A stretch of 64,000 nt of DNA from Gammaproteobacteria bacterium (GCA_035546635.1 DASZWJ010000017.1:62001-126000), one strand, 5' to 3'. Shown: positions 1-9,572, counted from the stretch's first letter. Numbers and translations are program-made. Notes: generated from the sequence alone by a model not told the origin.

Positions 1-355
1 AGCGAAGACTCCAAGGTAATATGTCATCACTCTTTAATAGTTCATAAAGCGAGCCATTAACCATTAATCCCATTACCAAAGCATCATCGTCAGCTTTTTT
101 CAATGAAATCACACGAGATGACACTCCCTGAGCAGCCTTCCACATTTTAGCTTCCTGCACCGGAGGTTCGGCCGTTAAACCCATCACCTTAATTGCTAAT
201 AACTCATCATTTTTACTTCTAAGAATAATAGTTGATCGCCCGCCTTTACCTATGAATTTTTCTCTATTTTTTATTGCAAATTCCATTACGATTGAAGGAG
301 ATTCATCAGATGTAATTTCTTGACTTTTGCCAAGTATTTTCTTCTTCTCTTCCAC
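1..355 (-). CDS. Eukaryotic-like Ser/Thr protein kinase, N-terminal part (cut by window edge)
   Basis: The frame is open from a GTG at 355 to the window edge, giving 118 residues. It shows the N-lobe landmarks of a protein kinase in the right order: a glycine loop IGKGGRS (about residues 35-41), the ATP-binding lysine in LLAIKVM (K56), a helix-C glutamate in VQEAKMW (E68), and a hinge-like stretch ALVMGLMVNGSLYELL (about 92-107). A GAGGTG motif lies 4 bases upstream of the GTG, supporting this start. The catalytic HRD and DFG motifs would lie beyond the window. A kinase of this type in a Dot/Icm bacterium is a reasonable effector candidate, but that is inference; the secretion signal would be C-terminal and is not visible. 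No neighbouring gene shares its direction. Confidence 0.7.
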   Translation of the reverse strand, partial: MEEKKKILGKSQEITSDESPSIVMEFAIKNREKFIGKGGRSTIILRSKNDELLAIKVMGLTAEPPVQEAKMWKAAQGVSSRVISLKKADDDALVMGLMVNGSLYELLKSDDILPWSLR

Positions 356-776
356 AAAACACCTCGATAAATTATTTTTGCTTTAAACAATGAATGACTT
401 TTTAGATAAGACTTTAACCTTTAGAATGCTGCGATAATTTAATCAAAAGCGACTACACCATGGTCCGGCTTCAAAATGAGAATAAAAAAACCAAATCAAC
501 CTTTATGAACCATAGTGAACAAAACTAACTTTCATAAGAGTTGCATAGAAGTAAATTAAAGTTTTCTAAAAGTGATTTTGATTAAAGCTAACGAACGGCA
601 CTGCCAGGCAAGTCGCAAGACAGCAGCTAAAAGAGTAAGAGTAAACATAGATTAGGTATTCATCCATGATAACCCCTCGCCACAAATTACTCCAAAAACT
701 CTCTTATCTTTTTATTCCCCGGTGTAACCATATCCAAGCTCATCTAACAAATTCTACACAAATTAACAAAAAACTT
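356..776. other. AT-rich intergenic region between divergent genes
   Basis: About 420 bases separate the divergently oriented kinase-like gene and the thiol oxidoreductase. I see no credible ORF, RNA gene or palindrome of the families found elsewhere in the window. It should carry the promoters of both flanking genes; only the rightward one can be pointed to. Confidence 0.5.
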
Positions 777-785
777 TGTTATACT
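777..785 (+). promoter_or_regulatory. Extended -10 promoter of the dsbA-like gene
   Basis: The sequence TGTTATACT is an extended -10 element (TGn followed by TATACT at 780-785). No good -35 hexamer sits at the usual distance, as is common for extended -10 promoters. Transcription would begin near 792, which excludes the upstream in-frame ATG at 776 as a start codon. Confidence 0.55.
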
Positions 786-823
786 TCCGCCAATTTACTT
801 CTATTCCCAAAGGAGGCTTCTTA

Positions 824-1492
824 ATGAAACGTTGGATGAAACAATGGACAACTTACCTGCTCCTAGGTGTCATGCTACTCCCAGCTGCGTGGGCTGAAAT
901 GGGCGATGCTGTTTTACAACCTGTACCACCCGCTATAGCCACACAATTATATAACCCACAAGGCAACACCATCGCCGGTAACCCCAAAGGCACCGTTACA
1001 TTAGTAGAATTCTTTGACTATAACTGCCCATTTTGCCGCAGTTTAAATCCCACTATCCAAAAACTGATTAAGAAAAACCCTAATCTCAGAGTAGTTTACA
1101 AAGAATATCTGTTATTTGGTGATGCCTCCATTCCAGCAACCTCTGCCGCATTAGCAGCCGCTCAACAAAATAAATACCTACAAATGCACCAAGCATTACT
1201 GACTTCCAAACATCCTCTCACCACTGCCGAAGTGCTAAACATCGCACAATCCATCGGACTTGATGTCCAGGCGTTTCAAAAAGTCATGAACAGTAAAGCC
1301 GTACAACAACAGGTAGTCTCCAACACTGCCCTGGCAGCAAAACTCAACATGGGCGCTGCCCCCGCATTTATTATTACTCGTACACAAACTGCCGGACAGC
1401 CATCCAATGCTAATCCACAATACTTGTTTTTAGGCAGTAATAACGCAGAAAAAAATCTGCAAGCGCTGATAAATAAAGCTGCCAAAGGCTAA
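824..1492 (+). CDS. Periplasmic DsbA/Com1-like thiol-disulfide oxidoreductase
   Basis: The start at 824 is chosen because an AGGAGG ribosome-binding site lies 7 bases upstream and a signal peptide follows directly (MKRWMKQW, a hydrophobic run, AAWA cleavage near residue 24). The mature protein has a thioredoxin fold with the active site CPFC at about residues 68-71 in VEFFDYNCPFCRSL and a probable cis-proline loop GAAPAF near 178. It belongs to the DsbA/Com1 group of exported oxidoreductases, which in Legionella and Coxiella fold envelope proteins, including secretion components. It ends 6 bases before dsbD, so the two are very likely co-transcribed, with DsbD supplying electrons. That suggests a reductase/isomerase role rather than pure oxidation, though the sequence alone does not decide. 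Confidence 0.85.
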   Translation: MKRWMKQWTTYLLLGVMLLPAAWAEMGDAVLQPVPPAIATQLYNPQGNTIAGNPKGTVTLVEFFDYNCPFCRSLNPTIQKLIKKNPNLRVVYKEYLLFGDASIPATSAALAAAQQNKYLQMHQALLTSKHPLTTAEVLNIAQSIGLDVQAFQKVMNSKAVQQQVVSNTALAAKLNMGAAPAFIITRTQTAGQPSNANPQYLFLGSNNAEKNLQALINKAAKG

Positions 1493-1498
1493 TGGATT

Positions 1499-3280
1499 AT
1501 GAAAAAACTTTTGTTCGCAGGCTTGCTGCTGTTGCTGAGCTGCTCCATTTGGGGCAGCGCCCCTCAACAGCCGCTTCCTGTGGACAAAGCTTTTCCATTT
1601 TCAGCAGAATTATTTGGCAACGACACAGTGCTTTTGCATTGGAATACCGTTCCTGACCATTACCTTTATCGTGATCGTTTTAAATTTAAAATTCTCTCAC
1701 CCACTACCGCCAGCATTGGCAGCATTATTTACCCTTCCGGGAAACCTAAACAAGATGAAATCTTCGGCAAATATGAAGTTTATCCAGGCGAATTAACCCT
1801 ACCCATTCCCATTATCAAAGCCAATCCGGAAAAAACGGTTCTTGAAGTAACTTTTCAAGGCTGCGCTGAAGACGGCTATTGCTATCCACCCACCACCCAT
1901 CAAATGAATATCAACTTTACCACTCGAACCGTCACAACTGACCTTATCAGCACAACAACTGTCAACAACAATACTGCCAGCAACCAAGAACAAAAATTTT
2001 CTCAAATACTCAGCAACAGCCATTTAATCACTATCTTTTTCGCATTTATTGGCTTTGGAATCTTACTTTCATTCACACCCTGCGTATTACCCATGCTGCC
2101 GATTCTATCTGGAATTATCGTCGGCCACCGCGAAAATATCACTACCGGAAAAGCTTTGCGCCTCTCTTTTGTCTATGTGCTAAGCATGGCCATCACTTAT
2201 GCTGTGGCGGGCGTACTCGTCGGTATGCTAGGCGGCAGTGTCCAAGCTTGGTTTCAAAAAACTTGGGTACTTGTGCTTTTCAGTGCGCTGTTTGTAGCAC
2301 TTGCCTTGTCTTTTTTTGGGTTTTATCAACTCAGAATGCCTAGAAAACTAGAAGAACTCATTACCCAATTCAGCGGTCACCAAAAAAAAGGCCATTATAT
2401 TGGTGTCGCCATCATGGGATGTCTTGCCACCCTGATTGTATCTCCTTGTGTCACACCAGCTCTGGTTGGCGTGCTAGGCTACATTGGCCAAACCGGTGAT
2501 GCTACCTTAGGGGGCATTGCCTTGTTTGCATTGGGATTAGGCATGGGACTACCCATCATGATCGTGGGAACTGCCGGGGGTAAACTATTGCCCAAAGCTG
2601 GCGCCTGGATGAAAACACTAGAAGCTGTCTTCGGGGTAGTGTTTCTAGGCATGGCCATCTTCATGCTGGATCGAGTCATTCCCTCTACTGTGAGTTTGTT
2701 ACTTTGGGCGGCACTGCTAATCGTCAGCGCAATTTACATGGGCGCTTTATCTCCCACCGTCAATCACGGCTGGGGTAAATTATGGAAAGGCTTAGGACTC
2801 GTATTTTTAGTGTATGGGATATTAATGATGGTGGGCGTTGCCGAAGGCAATGATGATCCTTTCAAACCATTGACACTGACTGCAAAAGCCGCCATATCCG
2901 GGACTAATGAAGCTTTATTCACTCGCATTAAAAGCTTAGATGACTTAAACCATGCCGTCCTTGAGGCAAAATCACAGCATAAACCCGTATTTCTCGATTT
3001 TTACGCTGATTGGTGCTTAAGCTGCCAAGAAATGAAGCGCTACACTTTTAAAGACCCTGCCGTACTTGCTGCTCTGAAGCCATTTGTAGTGCTACAAGCG
3101 GACGTCACCGCCAACGATGCCGTAGATAAAACCCTGATGCAGCATTTCCAGGTGATTGCTCCACCGACTTTACTGTTTTTTAATCCTCAGGGTGAGCAAA
3201 TGAAGAACGCAACTCTGGTAGGCAAAATAGATTCGAAAATCCTGATACAACACTTGCAGCAAGTGGCAGGTGGTGCTTAA
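1499..3280 (+). CDS. dsbD: Thiol:disulfide interchange protein DsbD
   Basis: DsbD carries electrons from cytoplasmic thioredoxin across the inner membrane to periplasmic oxidoreductases. At 593 aa it has the usual length and three-part structure. After a signal peptide comes the alpha domain with its cysteine pair (GCAEDGYCYPP, about residues 121-131). The beta membrane domain carries the paired cysteines FTPCVLPMLP and VSPCVTPA. The C-terminal thioredoxin-like gamma domain has WCLSC (about residue 505). All six redox cysteines are present. It lies 6 bases behind the dsbA-like gene, presumably its partner. Confidence 0.95.
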   Translation: MKKLLFAGLLLLLSCSIWGSAPQQPLPVDKAFPFSAELFGNDTVLLHWNTVPDHYLYRDRFKFKILSPTTASIGSIIYPSGKPKQDEIFGKYEVYPGELTLPIPIIKANPEKTVLEVTFQGCAEDGYCYPPTTHQMNINFTTRTVTTDLISTTTVNNNTASNQEQKFSQILSNSHLITIFFAFIGFGILLSFTPCVLPMLPILSGIIVGHRENITTGKALRLSFVYVLSMAITYAVAGVLVGMLGGSVQAWFQKTWVLVLFSALFVALALSFFGFYQLRMPRKLEELITQFSGHQKKGHYIGVAIMGCLATLIVSPCVTPALVGVLGYIGQTGDATLGGIALFALGLGMGLPIMIVGTAGGKLLPKAGAWMKTLEAVFGVVFLGMAIFMLDRVIPSTVSLLLWAALLIVSAIYMGALSPTVNHGWGKLWKGLGLVFLVYGILMMVGVAEGNDDPFKPLTLTAKAAISGTNEALFTRIKSLDDLNHAVLEAKSQHKPVFLDFYADWCLSCQEMKRYTFKDPAVLAALKPFVVLQADVTANDAVDKTLMQHFQVIAPPTLLFFNPQGEQMKNATLVGKIDSKILIQHLQQVAGGA

Positions 3281-3395
3281 TCTAACTGACAGCTTACAAA
3301 ATCATTAATTCTGCATACATCCTCTGCGATATAGACAGCAACTATCCACTAAGGCATAATAGCCAACATTTTTAAAACCAAAAGCGAACCTATCC

Positions 3396-3863
3396 ATGGA
3401 TATACGTAAAGTTAAAAAACTTATTGAGTTACTGCAAGAAACCGGCATAGGTGAAATCGAAATTCACGAAGGCGAAGAATCTGTTCGCATCAGCCGTTAT
3501 GGCGCAACTCCCCCAACTGCAGCGGTGAACTATCTAGCGCCCGCAGCCCCTGCCCCATCGGTAGCCCCTGCCTCACTGCAAACTCCTACAGCAGAAACGA
3601 AAGAAGTCCCTGCTTCCAAAGCCATAGAAGGCCACACAGTTAAATCGCCTATGGTCGGCACTGTCTACCTGTCTTCTGCCCCGGGTGAAAAACCTTTTGT
3701 CGAAGTAGGACAATACGTCAATATCGGCGATACCATCTGCGTGATTGAGGCCATGAAAATGTTCAATCAAATTGAAGCCGATAAAGCCGGCATAGTCAGC
3801 GCCCGCCTGATTGAAAACGGCACGCCGGTTGAATATGACCAACCTCTGTTCATCATTGAGTAA
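3396..3863 (+). CDS. accB: Biotin carboxyl carrier protein of acetyl-CoA carboxylase
   Basis: AccB carries the biotin that is carboxylated by AccC in the first committed step of fatty-acid synthesis. The 155-aa protein has the typical layout: an N-terminal helical region starting [13 protein letters not shown], an Ala/Pro-rich linker (about residues 48-75) and a C-terminal biotinyl domain. The biotin attachment lysine sits in [18 protein letters not shown], about 35 residues from the end. accC follows after 6 bases. The ribosome-binding site is weak. Confidence 0.97.
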   Translation: MDIRKVKKLIELLQETGIGEIEIHEGEESVRISRYGATPPTAAVNYLAPAAPAPSVAPASLQTPTAETKEVPASKAIEGHTVKSPMVGTVYLSSAPGEKPFVEVGQYVNIGDTICVIEAMKMFNQIEADKAGIVSARLIENGTPVEYDQPLFIIE

Positions 3864-3869
3864 CTCAGT

Positions 3870-5219
3870 ATGTTAAAAAAAGTCCTCATCGCTAACCGCG
3901 GTGAAATCGCTTTGCGCATTTTACGCGCTTGCAAAGAACTCGGCATAAAAACTGTAGCGATTTATTCCACGGCTGACGAAAATCTCATGCATGTCCGACT
4001 CGCTGATGAAGCCGTCTGCATCGGTCCCGCTAACTCCGCCGACAGTTATCTCAATATTCCCGCAGTTATCAGTGCTGCTGAAATCACCTACGCCGATGCC
4101 ATCCATCCAGGTTATGGTTTCCTAGCAGAAAACGCTGATTTTGCTGAACGCGCAGAAACCAGCGGCTTTGTTTTTATCGGTCCAACCTCCGACACCATTC
4201 AACTGATGGGCAATAAAGTTTCAGCTATCAACGCCATGCAAAAAGCTGGTATACCTTGCGTTCCCGGATCAGATGGCGCCTTAGGCAATGATAGCGAAGA
4301 AAATCTCCGCATCGCTGATAAAATCGGCTATCCCGTCATCATTAAAGCTGCTGGCGGTGGCGGTGGACGTGGTATGCGCGTGGTGCATAATCAAGAATTA
4401 TTGCTTAATTCTATTGCCATGACCCGCACCGAAGCCGAAGCCGCCTTTGGCGACTCACGCGTTTATATGGAAAAGTTTTTAGAAAATCCCCGTCATATCG
4501 AAATTCAAGTACTAGGCGACGGTCGCGGACATGCCATTTACCTAGGGGAGCGCGATTGCTCTATGCAACGCCGACATCAAAAAGTATTGGAAGAAGCACC
4601 CGCCCCCGGCATCACCGCCAAAGAACGGGAATTTATTGGCGGATGCTGCGTAAAAGCCTGTGAAAGCATTAAATATCGCGGCGCCGGTACATTTGAATTT
4701 CTCTATGAACACGGCGAGTTCTACTTTATTGAGATGAATACACGTATCCAAGTAGAACACCCGGTGACGGAAATGGTGACCGGTATCGACATCGTCAAAG
4801 AACAACTGCGTATCGCTAGCGGCCAACATTTAAGTTATAAACAGCATGATGTAAAAATCCATGGCCATGCCATTGAATGTCGCATTAATGCGGAAGATCC
4901 TAAATCTTTTATTCCCTCGCCAGGAACAATCTCACTCTTTCACGCGCCTGGCGGTTCAGGCATTCGTGTTGAGTCGCATATTTATACCGGCTATCGCGTG
5001 CCGCCTTATTATGATTCCATGATCGGCAAAATTATCAGCCACGGCGAAACGCGCGAAATTGCTATTGCGCGTATGCAGAATGCATTGGAAGAAATTATTA
5101 TTGAAGGGATTAAAACCAATATTCCTCTGCAGCAGGATATTTTACATGATCCAAATTTTGCAGCTGGGGGAACAAATATTCATTACTTGGAAAAGAAGCT
5201 GGGGCTGAAGAGCGTTTGA
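3870..5219 (+). CDS. accC: Biotin carboxylase subunit of acetyl-CoA carboxylase
   Basis: AccC carboxylates biotin on AccB using ATP and bicarbonate. The 449-aa length equals the family norm. It begins with the pre-ATP-grasp motif [20 protein letters not shown], has the glycine-rich ATP loop [14 protein letters not shown] (about residues 159-172) and the signature [18 protein letters not shown] (about 288-305) with metal-binding and catalytic residues. It forms an operon with accB. A stem-loop of the second palindrome family lies 12 bases after the stop. Confidence 0.97.
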   Translation: MLKKVLIANRGEIALRILRACKELGIKTVAIYSTADENLMHVRLADEAVCIGPANSADSYLNIPAVISAAEITYADAIHPGYGFLAENADFAERAETSGFVFIGPTSDTIQLMGNKVSAINAMQKAGIPCVPGSDGALGNDSEENLRIADKIGYPVIIKAAGGGGGRGMRVVHNQELLLNSIAMTRTEAEAAFGDSRVYMEKFLENPRHIEIQVLGDGRGHAIYLGERDCSMQRRHQKVLEEAPAPGITAKEREFIGGCCVKACESIKYRGAGTFEFLYEHGEFYFIEMNTRIQVEHPVTEMVTGIDIVKEQLRIASGQHLSYKQHDVKIHGHAIECRINAEDPKSFIPSPGTISLFHAPGGSGIRVESHIYTGYRVPPYYDSMIGKIISHGETREIAIARMQNALEEIIIEGIKTNIPLQQDILHDPNFAAGGTNIHYLEKKLGLKSV

Positions 5220-5230
5220 AGCTCAGACTC

Positions 5231-5256
5231 CTCACCCCCTTTTCAAAGGGGGTGAG
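5231..5256. repeat. Family-B palindrome (CACCCCC/GGGGGTG core)
   Basis: A perfect stem CTCACCCCCTTT / AAAGGGGGTGAG closes around a very short loop between accC and prmA. The same core recurs at 6248, 45460, 49017, 51509 and 57605. It could act as a transcription terminator, but no T-run follows on the plus strand, so it is called a repeat. Confidence 0.8.
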
Positions 5257-5312
5257 AACTTGCCCCATCCCGCTTATACCCGCAAAGGAAGCAAGAGATT
5301 GTTGGAAACTTT

Positions 5313-6218
5313 ATGCCTTGGCAAAAACTCACCTTATACCTACCATCCCACTTAATTGAGCCCGTCGACGACCTACTCAATGAAACCGGCGCCTTATCAG
5401 TTACTCTCGAATCCGCCCAAGAAGAAGAGCTCTTTGAACCACCATTAGGCACCACACCACTATGGCAACAAACTTGCATCAAGAGCTTGTTTACACCCGA
5501 TGTCGACATATCCCAAGTGCTAATTCAAGTCAGCCAAGCTATCGCACCCTATCAACTCGCCCATCACTCCCTAGAAACCTTACCCGATCAAGATTGGCAA
5601 AAAGTCTGCACCGATTCCTTTCAAGCCATATGCTTTGCCGATAAATTGTGGGTCTATCCCAGTTGGAGCGAACCACCTGCTACCGATAAACCCAGCATGA
5701 TACTCGACCCCGGACTCGCCTTTGGCACTGGCAGCCATCCCACTACTGCTTTATGTTTAAAATGGCTAGCGCAGCACATTCAACCCGGCCAGCAGGTGAT
5801 TGATTACGGCTGCGGTTCAGGCATTCTAGCCATTGCTGCGCTTAAACTCGGTGCGTCACAAGTATGGGCTGTGGACAATGATCCCCAAGCAATAGAAGCC
5901 ACACTGGAAAATGCCCATCGCAACGGCATCAACCTCACACAATTACATACACTGCTAGCCACAACCACTCCGCCAACTATCGCTAAAGGTTGCGCAGATG
6001 TGCTCATCGCCAATATCCTCGCCAATCCTCTCATCAGTTTGGCAGCTTTCTTAGAAAATAAAGTAAAATCTGGCGGCCATATTGTGCTATCAGGCATTTT
6101 ATCCAATCAAGCAGAAGCGGTTAAACAAGCTTATGCGCCCTGGTTTAAATTTTCACCGCCAGAAATTGAGGAAGATTGGGTTAGATTATGTGCTGTGAAG
6201 ATCTGGTTGACGGATTAA
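5313..6218 (+). CDS. prmA: Ribosomal protein L11 methyltransferase
   Basis: PrmA methylates lysines and the N-terminus of ribosomal protein L11 using S-adenosylmethionine. The 301-aa protein is close to the usual 290-300. It opens with MPWQKLTLYL, has the N-terminal substrate-recognition domain, then the SAM-binding motif VIDYGCGSGILAIAALKLG (about residues 163-181), the acidic motif AVDNDPQA and the LIANILANPL motif (about 230) that corresponds to the N-P-P-like catalytic loop. prmA commonly follows accBC in gammaproteobacteria, as here. Confidence 0.95.
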   Translation: MPWQKLTLYLPSHLIEPVDDLLNETGALSVTLESAQEEELFEPPLGTTPLWQQTCIKSLFTPDVDISQVLIQVSQAIAPYQLAHHSLETLPDQDWQKVCTDSFQAICFADKLWVYPSWSEPPATDKPSMILDPGLAFGTGSHPTTALCLKWLAQHIQPGQQVIDYGCGSGILAIAALKLGASQVWAVDNDPQAIEATLENAHRNGINLTQLHTLLATTTPPTIAKGCADVLIANILANPLISLAAFLENKVKSGGHIVLSGILSNQAEAVKQAYAPWFKFSPPEIEEDWVRLCAVKIWLTD

Positions 6219-6247
6219 TATTATCCTCAAGAAAGGCGTTGTTGAAG

Positions 6248-6276
6248 TTTCACCCCCTGTGAAAAAGGGGGTGAAA
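6248..6276. repeat. Family-B palindrome
   Basis: Arms TTTCACCCCCT and AGGGGGTGAAA close over a short loop between the converging genes prmA and the 522-aa ORF. Its position at a convergent junction is compatible with a bidirectional terminator. Confidence 0.75.
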
Positions 6277-6293
6277 GTGCTTCTTTCGCTATC

Positions 6294-7862
6294 TCAAATT
6301 TCAAACGATAAGCTTGAAGAGGGAGATACAGGTGGAGAGGGAGATAAAGAAGATTTTGGCGAACTACTCAAGCTCGCTGGCTTATGAAAATTTGATGAGC
6401 CACTCCACACCGAAGGTTGAGAATTTTCTGGCGTAATCCCACCAGAACCTACCTGAATAAAACCATTTTGAAAATAAACTTTTCCCCTCAACCATGGCGC
6501 CATTTTTACTAAAGTCCTGGACATAGCAGGTGGATAAGAACCAACTTCTGGATTTTCGTGATACTTCGCTAAATCATCCTTATCTTTAGCATAAAATGCT
6601 AATGCTTCATCTAGACTGATAGCATGTATTGGGCGATTGACAAACTCCATTAGATAAAAATATTTTTCCCCTGAGCGCAATAACTCTGTTTCTTTCTCAA
6701 TCAACCACTTATAATGATTGGCAAATGGGAAAAATGTCATATCAGCTGCTTCTGGCATTTTCCCAGCCATTAAACAATTCTTTATTTTTTTCAATTGACC
6801 TTTAGCCTGCTCCAGTTGCAGGGTTAGTATGTCAAGTGCTCCACGTCTTTCTTCTGCTTGTTTTTGCAAGTCCTCCAATATTGCTTGTCCATATTCAATT
6901 GGAATAGCGGCAATATAGTCAAGGGTTTTAGAAGCAATTTCATCTGCTGAAGCTGTTTCTTTTTGTTTTTTGTTTTTTGCCTCAGACAATCTTATTAGAA
7001 CCTCATTAAATTTTTCCTCTAATATTTCATGTACTGAGAAATAATTTTTAAATTTTGGATTTTTCTTAACATCAGAAAACAATTTCTTCGCAAATTTTTC
7101 TGCTGATCTTTGCAAATTGCTGACAAAATTAATTCTCATAGCTTCAGTGACTTCACCTTTAATAAAATTATCAACCATAATTTTTTGCTTATCTAATTCC
7201 GTTTCTTCTTTTGGAGTTTCCTGGCAATCATTGACAGTATCGCACTGCTTTAACAAGGTTTTGTAAAATTCTGCAACGAGGTCAACTATTGAAACATCTA
7301 CCAATTTCATTTGAGTCATTTTTTCTTGCAAGCATTGCAGAAATTTATTTTGTTCTGCTAAGGATTGGTACTCGTTGTTTATGGGAGGCAAAAAATCAAG
7401 TAAAAATTCTTTCTCAGGCATAGTCAATTCACTTCCTGTTAAGAATGCACGAATATCAGGGTGCAGGGTTTTCCCCGGAAATTTCTCTGATAATTTTCTT
7501 AAAAATTTCTCATCTTCTTGCACAGATAGTGTTGATTTTCGTTCAGGATGCATTGGATATTCTGAAGTTTCTTCTACTAAAGATTCTTCATCTTGTTGCT
7601 GTTGTTGCTGTTGTTGCTGTAGTTTCTGTCGACTCTCTGGGGTCACAAATTTTTGTAATTTTTCTGCCAAGCTTTCTTGAAAAACCGAAGCTGCATTGCT
7701 AACATGTCCCTGGCTTTTGATGGGAAAATTTTTACTATCTCTGACTCTACAAACATCTTCATAGCACTGTTGCACTCCTGATTGTAAACGCTTAACCTCT
7801 TTTCTCACATTCATATCAAAATGTAACTTCAAATACTTATCATCTTTTTTTTCTTCAGCCAT
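6294..7862 (-). CDS. Uncharacterised 522-aa coiled-coil protein with poly-Gln tract (effector candidate)
   Basis: I do not recognise a family. The protein is soluble, without signal peptide or membrane segments. It is largely helical and charged, with coiled-coil-like stretches around residues 225-370. Nine glutamines (residues about 82-90) are encoded by three exact copies of a 9-base unit at 7593-7619. The C-terminal 50 residues are Ser/Pro-rich and end SSSLSFEI. The start is backed by GGAG 7 bases upstream. It is more AT-rich than the surrounding housekeeping genes and stands alone. Size, composition and genomic context resemble Dot/Icm substrates, but no known effector domain is visible, so the function is open. 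Confidence 0.75.
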   Translation of the reverse strand: MAEEKKDDKYLKLHFDMNVRKEVKRLQSGVQQCYEDVCRVRDSKNFPIKSQGHVSNAASVFQESLAEKLQKFVTPESRQKLQQQQQQQQQDEESLVEETSEYPMHPERKSTLSVQEDEKFLRKLSEKFPGKTLHPDIRAFLTGSELTMPEKEFLLDFLPPINNEYQSLAEQNKFLQCLQEKMTQMKLVDVSIVDLVAEFYKTLLKQCDTVNDCQETPKEETELDKQKIMVDNFIKGEVTEAMRINFVSNLQRSAEKFAKKLFSDVKKNPKFKNYFSVHEILEEKFNEVLIRLSEAKNKKQKETASADEIASKTLDYIAAIPIEYGQAILEDLQKQAEERRGALDILTLQLEQAKGQLKKIKNCLMAGKMPEAADMTFFPFANHYKWLIEKETELLRSGEKYFYLMEFVNRPIHAISLDEALAFYAKDKDDLAKYHENPEVGSYPPAMSRTLVKMAPWLRGKVYFQNGFIQVGSGGITPENSQPSVWSGSSNFHKPASLSSSPKSSLSPSPPVSPSSSLSFEI

Positions 7863-7891
7863 TTTTTACTCCGCAGTTACTAATATTTTTT

Positions 7892-7956
7892 TAACTACTC
7901 GCACGTCGTCCCGGCATCCTGCCGGGACGACGGTCTAAATAGGGTGCGAGTAGTTA
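7892..7956. repeat. Nested palindrome (family C)
   Basis: Outer arms TAACTACTCGCAC (7892-7904) and their exact complement (7944-7956) enclose an inner perfect stem GTCGTCCCGGCA / TGCCGGGACGAC (7905-7916 / 7920-7931). It lies in the promoter side of the 522-aa gene. Confidence 0.8.
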
Positions 7957-8057
7957 CTATTTTTTTAACGGAAAACTTTTTATTTTTTTGAAGGCCTTTT
8001 CGTTTAGTATTTAGATTACCCAATTTTCTTAAAAAACAAAATACATCCATCATATAC

Positions 8058-8099
8058 TTTAGCTGTCATCCTTCGCTTACGCTCAGGATGACAGCTAAA
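8058..8099. repeat. Palindrome with GTCATCC arms
   Basis: A perfect 15-bp inverted repeat, TTTAGCTGTCATCCT (8058-8072) and its complement (8085-8099), is separated by 12 bases. It sits 48 bases upstream of the aldehyde dehydrogenase. A fragment of the same sequence (AGGATGACAGC) recurs near 25241. Confidence 0.75.
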
Positions 8100-8147
8100 A
8101 CAAGATGATGCAAACTAACAACCATCACAAACCAAAGGACAATTCTC

Positions 8148-9536
8148 ATGGATATCCAAACTATCAATCCCGCTACCGGCCAGCTACTCCAATCCTACCC
8201 AACCCTGTCCCAAAGCGAAGTCACAACTAGCATACAGCAGGGTCATGAAGCCTTTTTGCAATGGCGAGAACTACCCATCACCCAACGTAGCGAACTCATG
8301 CTGCGTGCAGCTGACCTATTGGTAACCGACAATGAACACTATGCCACCCTAATCAGCACTGAAATGGGCAAGCCCATTACTTACGCACGCAGTGAAGTTA
8401 GCAAATGCGCCAAAGTTTGCCATTATTTTGCCACTTCCGCCGCAGAATTTATTAAACCCCGCCACATCACCACTGAATTAGATAGTAGCTACATCACCTA
8501 TCAACCCCTAGGCGTTATATTCGCCATCATGCCGTGGAACTTCCCATTCTGGCAAGTATTCCGCTTCGCTGCGCCCAACTTAATGGCAGGTAATGCCGCA
8601 CTTTTAAAACATGCACCCATTGTCACTGGCTGCGGTTTAGCCATTGAAACTTTATTTCGTCAAGCCGGCTTTCCCAAATATCTCTTCCAAACGCTTATCA
8701 TCAATGAAGATCAAGCCAGCCAAGTGATCGCCGATCCTCTCGTCGCAGGCGTTACCCTAACTGGCAGCGAACGTGCCGGCAAGTCAGTCGCCAGTCAAGC
8801 CGGCACCCATATCAAAAAAGCGGTACTCGAGCTAGGCGGCAGTGATCCTTATATTATTTTAGAAGATGCTGACCTGAACAATGCCGCACTGCAATGTGTC
8901 AAATCACGACTTGCCAATAGCGGCCAAGTCTGCATAGCCGCCAAAAGATTCATTGCCGTTAAATCCATCAAAACGCAATTCCAAAACCGCGTGATGATAG
9001 AGTTAAACCGTTATCAAATGGGTAACCCGCTGGATGAACAGGTCGACTTAGGCCCACTGGCGCGCGAAGATCTGCGTCTGACTGTCCATCAACAAGTACA
9101 ACAATCAGTTGCACAAGGTGCAGTGTTATTGCAAGGTGGAGAACTACCTGAAGATACGCCTGGCTTTTATTACCCCGTGACCGTATTAGATCAAGTAAAA
9201 AAAGGCATGCCCGCCTATGATGAAGAAATATTTGGACCGGTGATTACTTTGATAGAGGCCGAAGATGAGGGTGATGCCATCCGCATCGCCAATGATAACC
9301 GCTATGGTCTGGCTGCAGCAGTATTTACAAAGGATATTGCCCGCGGTGAAAAAATTGCGAGAGAACAATTAACCGCCGGCACCTGCTATGTGAACCAAAT
9401 GGTTAATTCTGATCCACGCCTGCCATTTGGTGGCGTCAAAGCTTCAGGTTTTGGGCGGGAACTAGCAGAAATTGGTATGCATGAGTTTATGAATATAAAG
9501 ACGGTTGGCGTTAGCGATGAAGGGGTCAAAAGCTAA
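8148..9536 (+). CDS. NAD(P)-dependent aldehyde dehydrogenase, succinate-semialdehyde type
   Basis: A 462-aa member of the aldehyde dehydrogenase superfamily, best matching the short succinate-semialdehyde dehydrogenases (YneI/Sad-like). Visible motifs are the coenzyme-binding MPWNFPFWQ (about residue 127), TLTGSERAGKSV, the catalytic glutamate in LELGGSDP (about 228) and the catalytic cysteine in NSGQVCIAAKRF (about 262), plus EEIFGPV near 365. It would oxidise an aldehyde to the acid, plausibly feeding succinate into the TCA cycle; the exact substrate is not readable from sequence. AAAGGAC upstream supports the ATG. A GAAGGGGT/ACCCCTTC hairpin (9519-9545) spans the stop codon. Confidence 0.88.
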   Translation: MDIQTINPATGQLLQSYPTLSQSEVTTSIQQGHEAFLQWRELPITQRSELMLRAADLLVTDNEHYATLISTEMGKPITYARSEVSKCAKVCHYFATSAAEFIKPRHITTELDSSYITYQPLGVIFAIMPWNFPFWQVFRFAAPNLMAGNAALLKHAPIVTGCGLAIETLFRQAGFPKYLFQTLIINEDQASQVIADPLVAGVTLTGSERAGKSVASQAGTHIKKAVLELGGSDPYIILEDADLNNAALQCVKSRLANSGQVCIAAKRFIAVKSIKTQFQNRVMIELNRYQMGNPLDEQVDLGPLAREDLRLTVHQQVQQSVAQGAVLLQGGELPEDTPGFYYPVTVLDQVKKGMPAYDEEIFGPVITLIEAEDEGDAIRIANDNRYGLAAAVFTKDIARGEKIAREQLTAGTCYVNQMVNSDPRLPFGGVKASGFGRELAEIGMHEFMNIKTVGVSDEGVKS

Positions 9537-9572
9537 AACCCCTTCACTTCAATTCCCCTATCATTCCTGCGA

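Noticed and set aside
5231-5256. Family-B palindromes as ordinary intrinsic terminators
   Set aside because: Several copies lie upstream of genes or inside operons and have no following T-run, so a repeat call is safer, though some may terminate transcription.
7375-7702. Plus-strand ORFs with poly-Cys or poly-Val runs
   Set aside because: They are antisense readings of the CAG/CAA repeat of the 522-aa gene.
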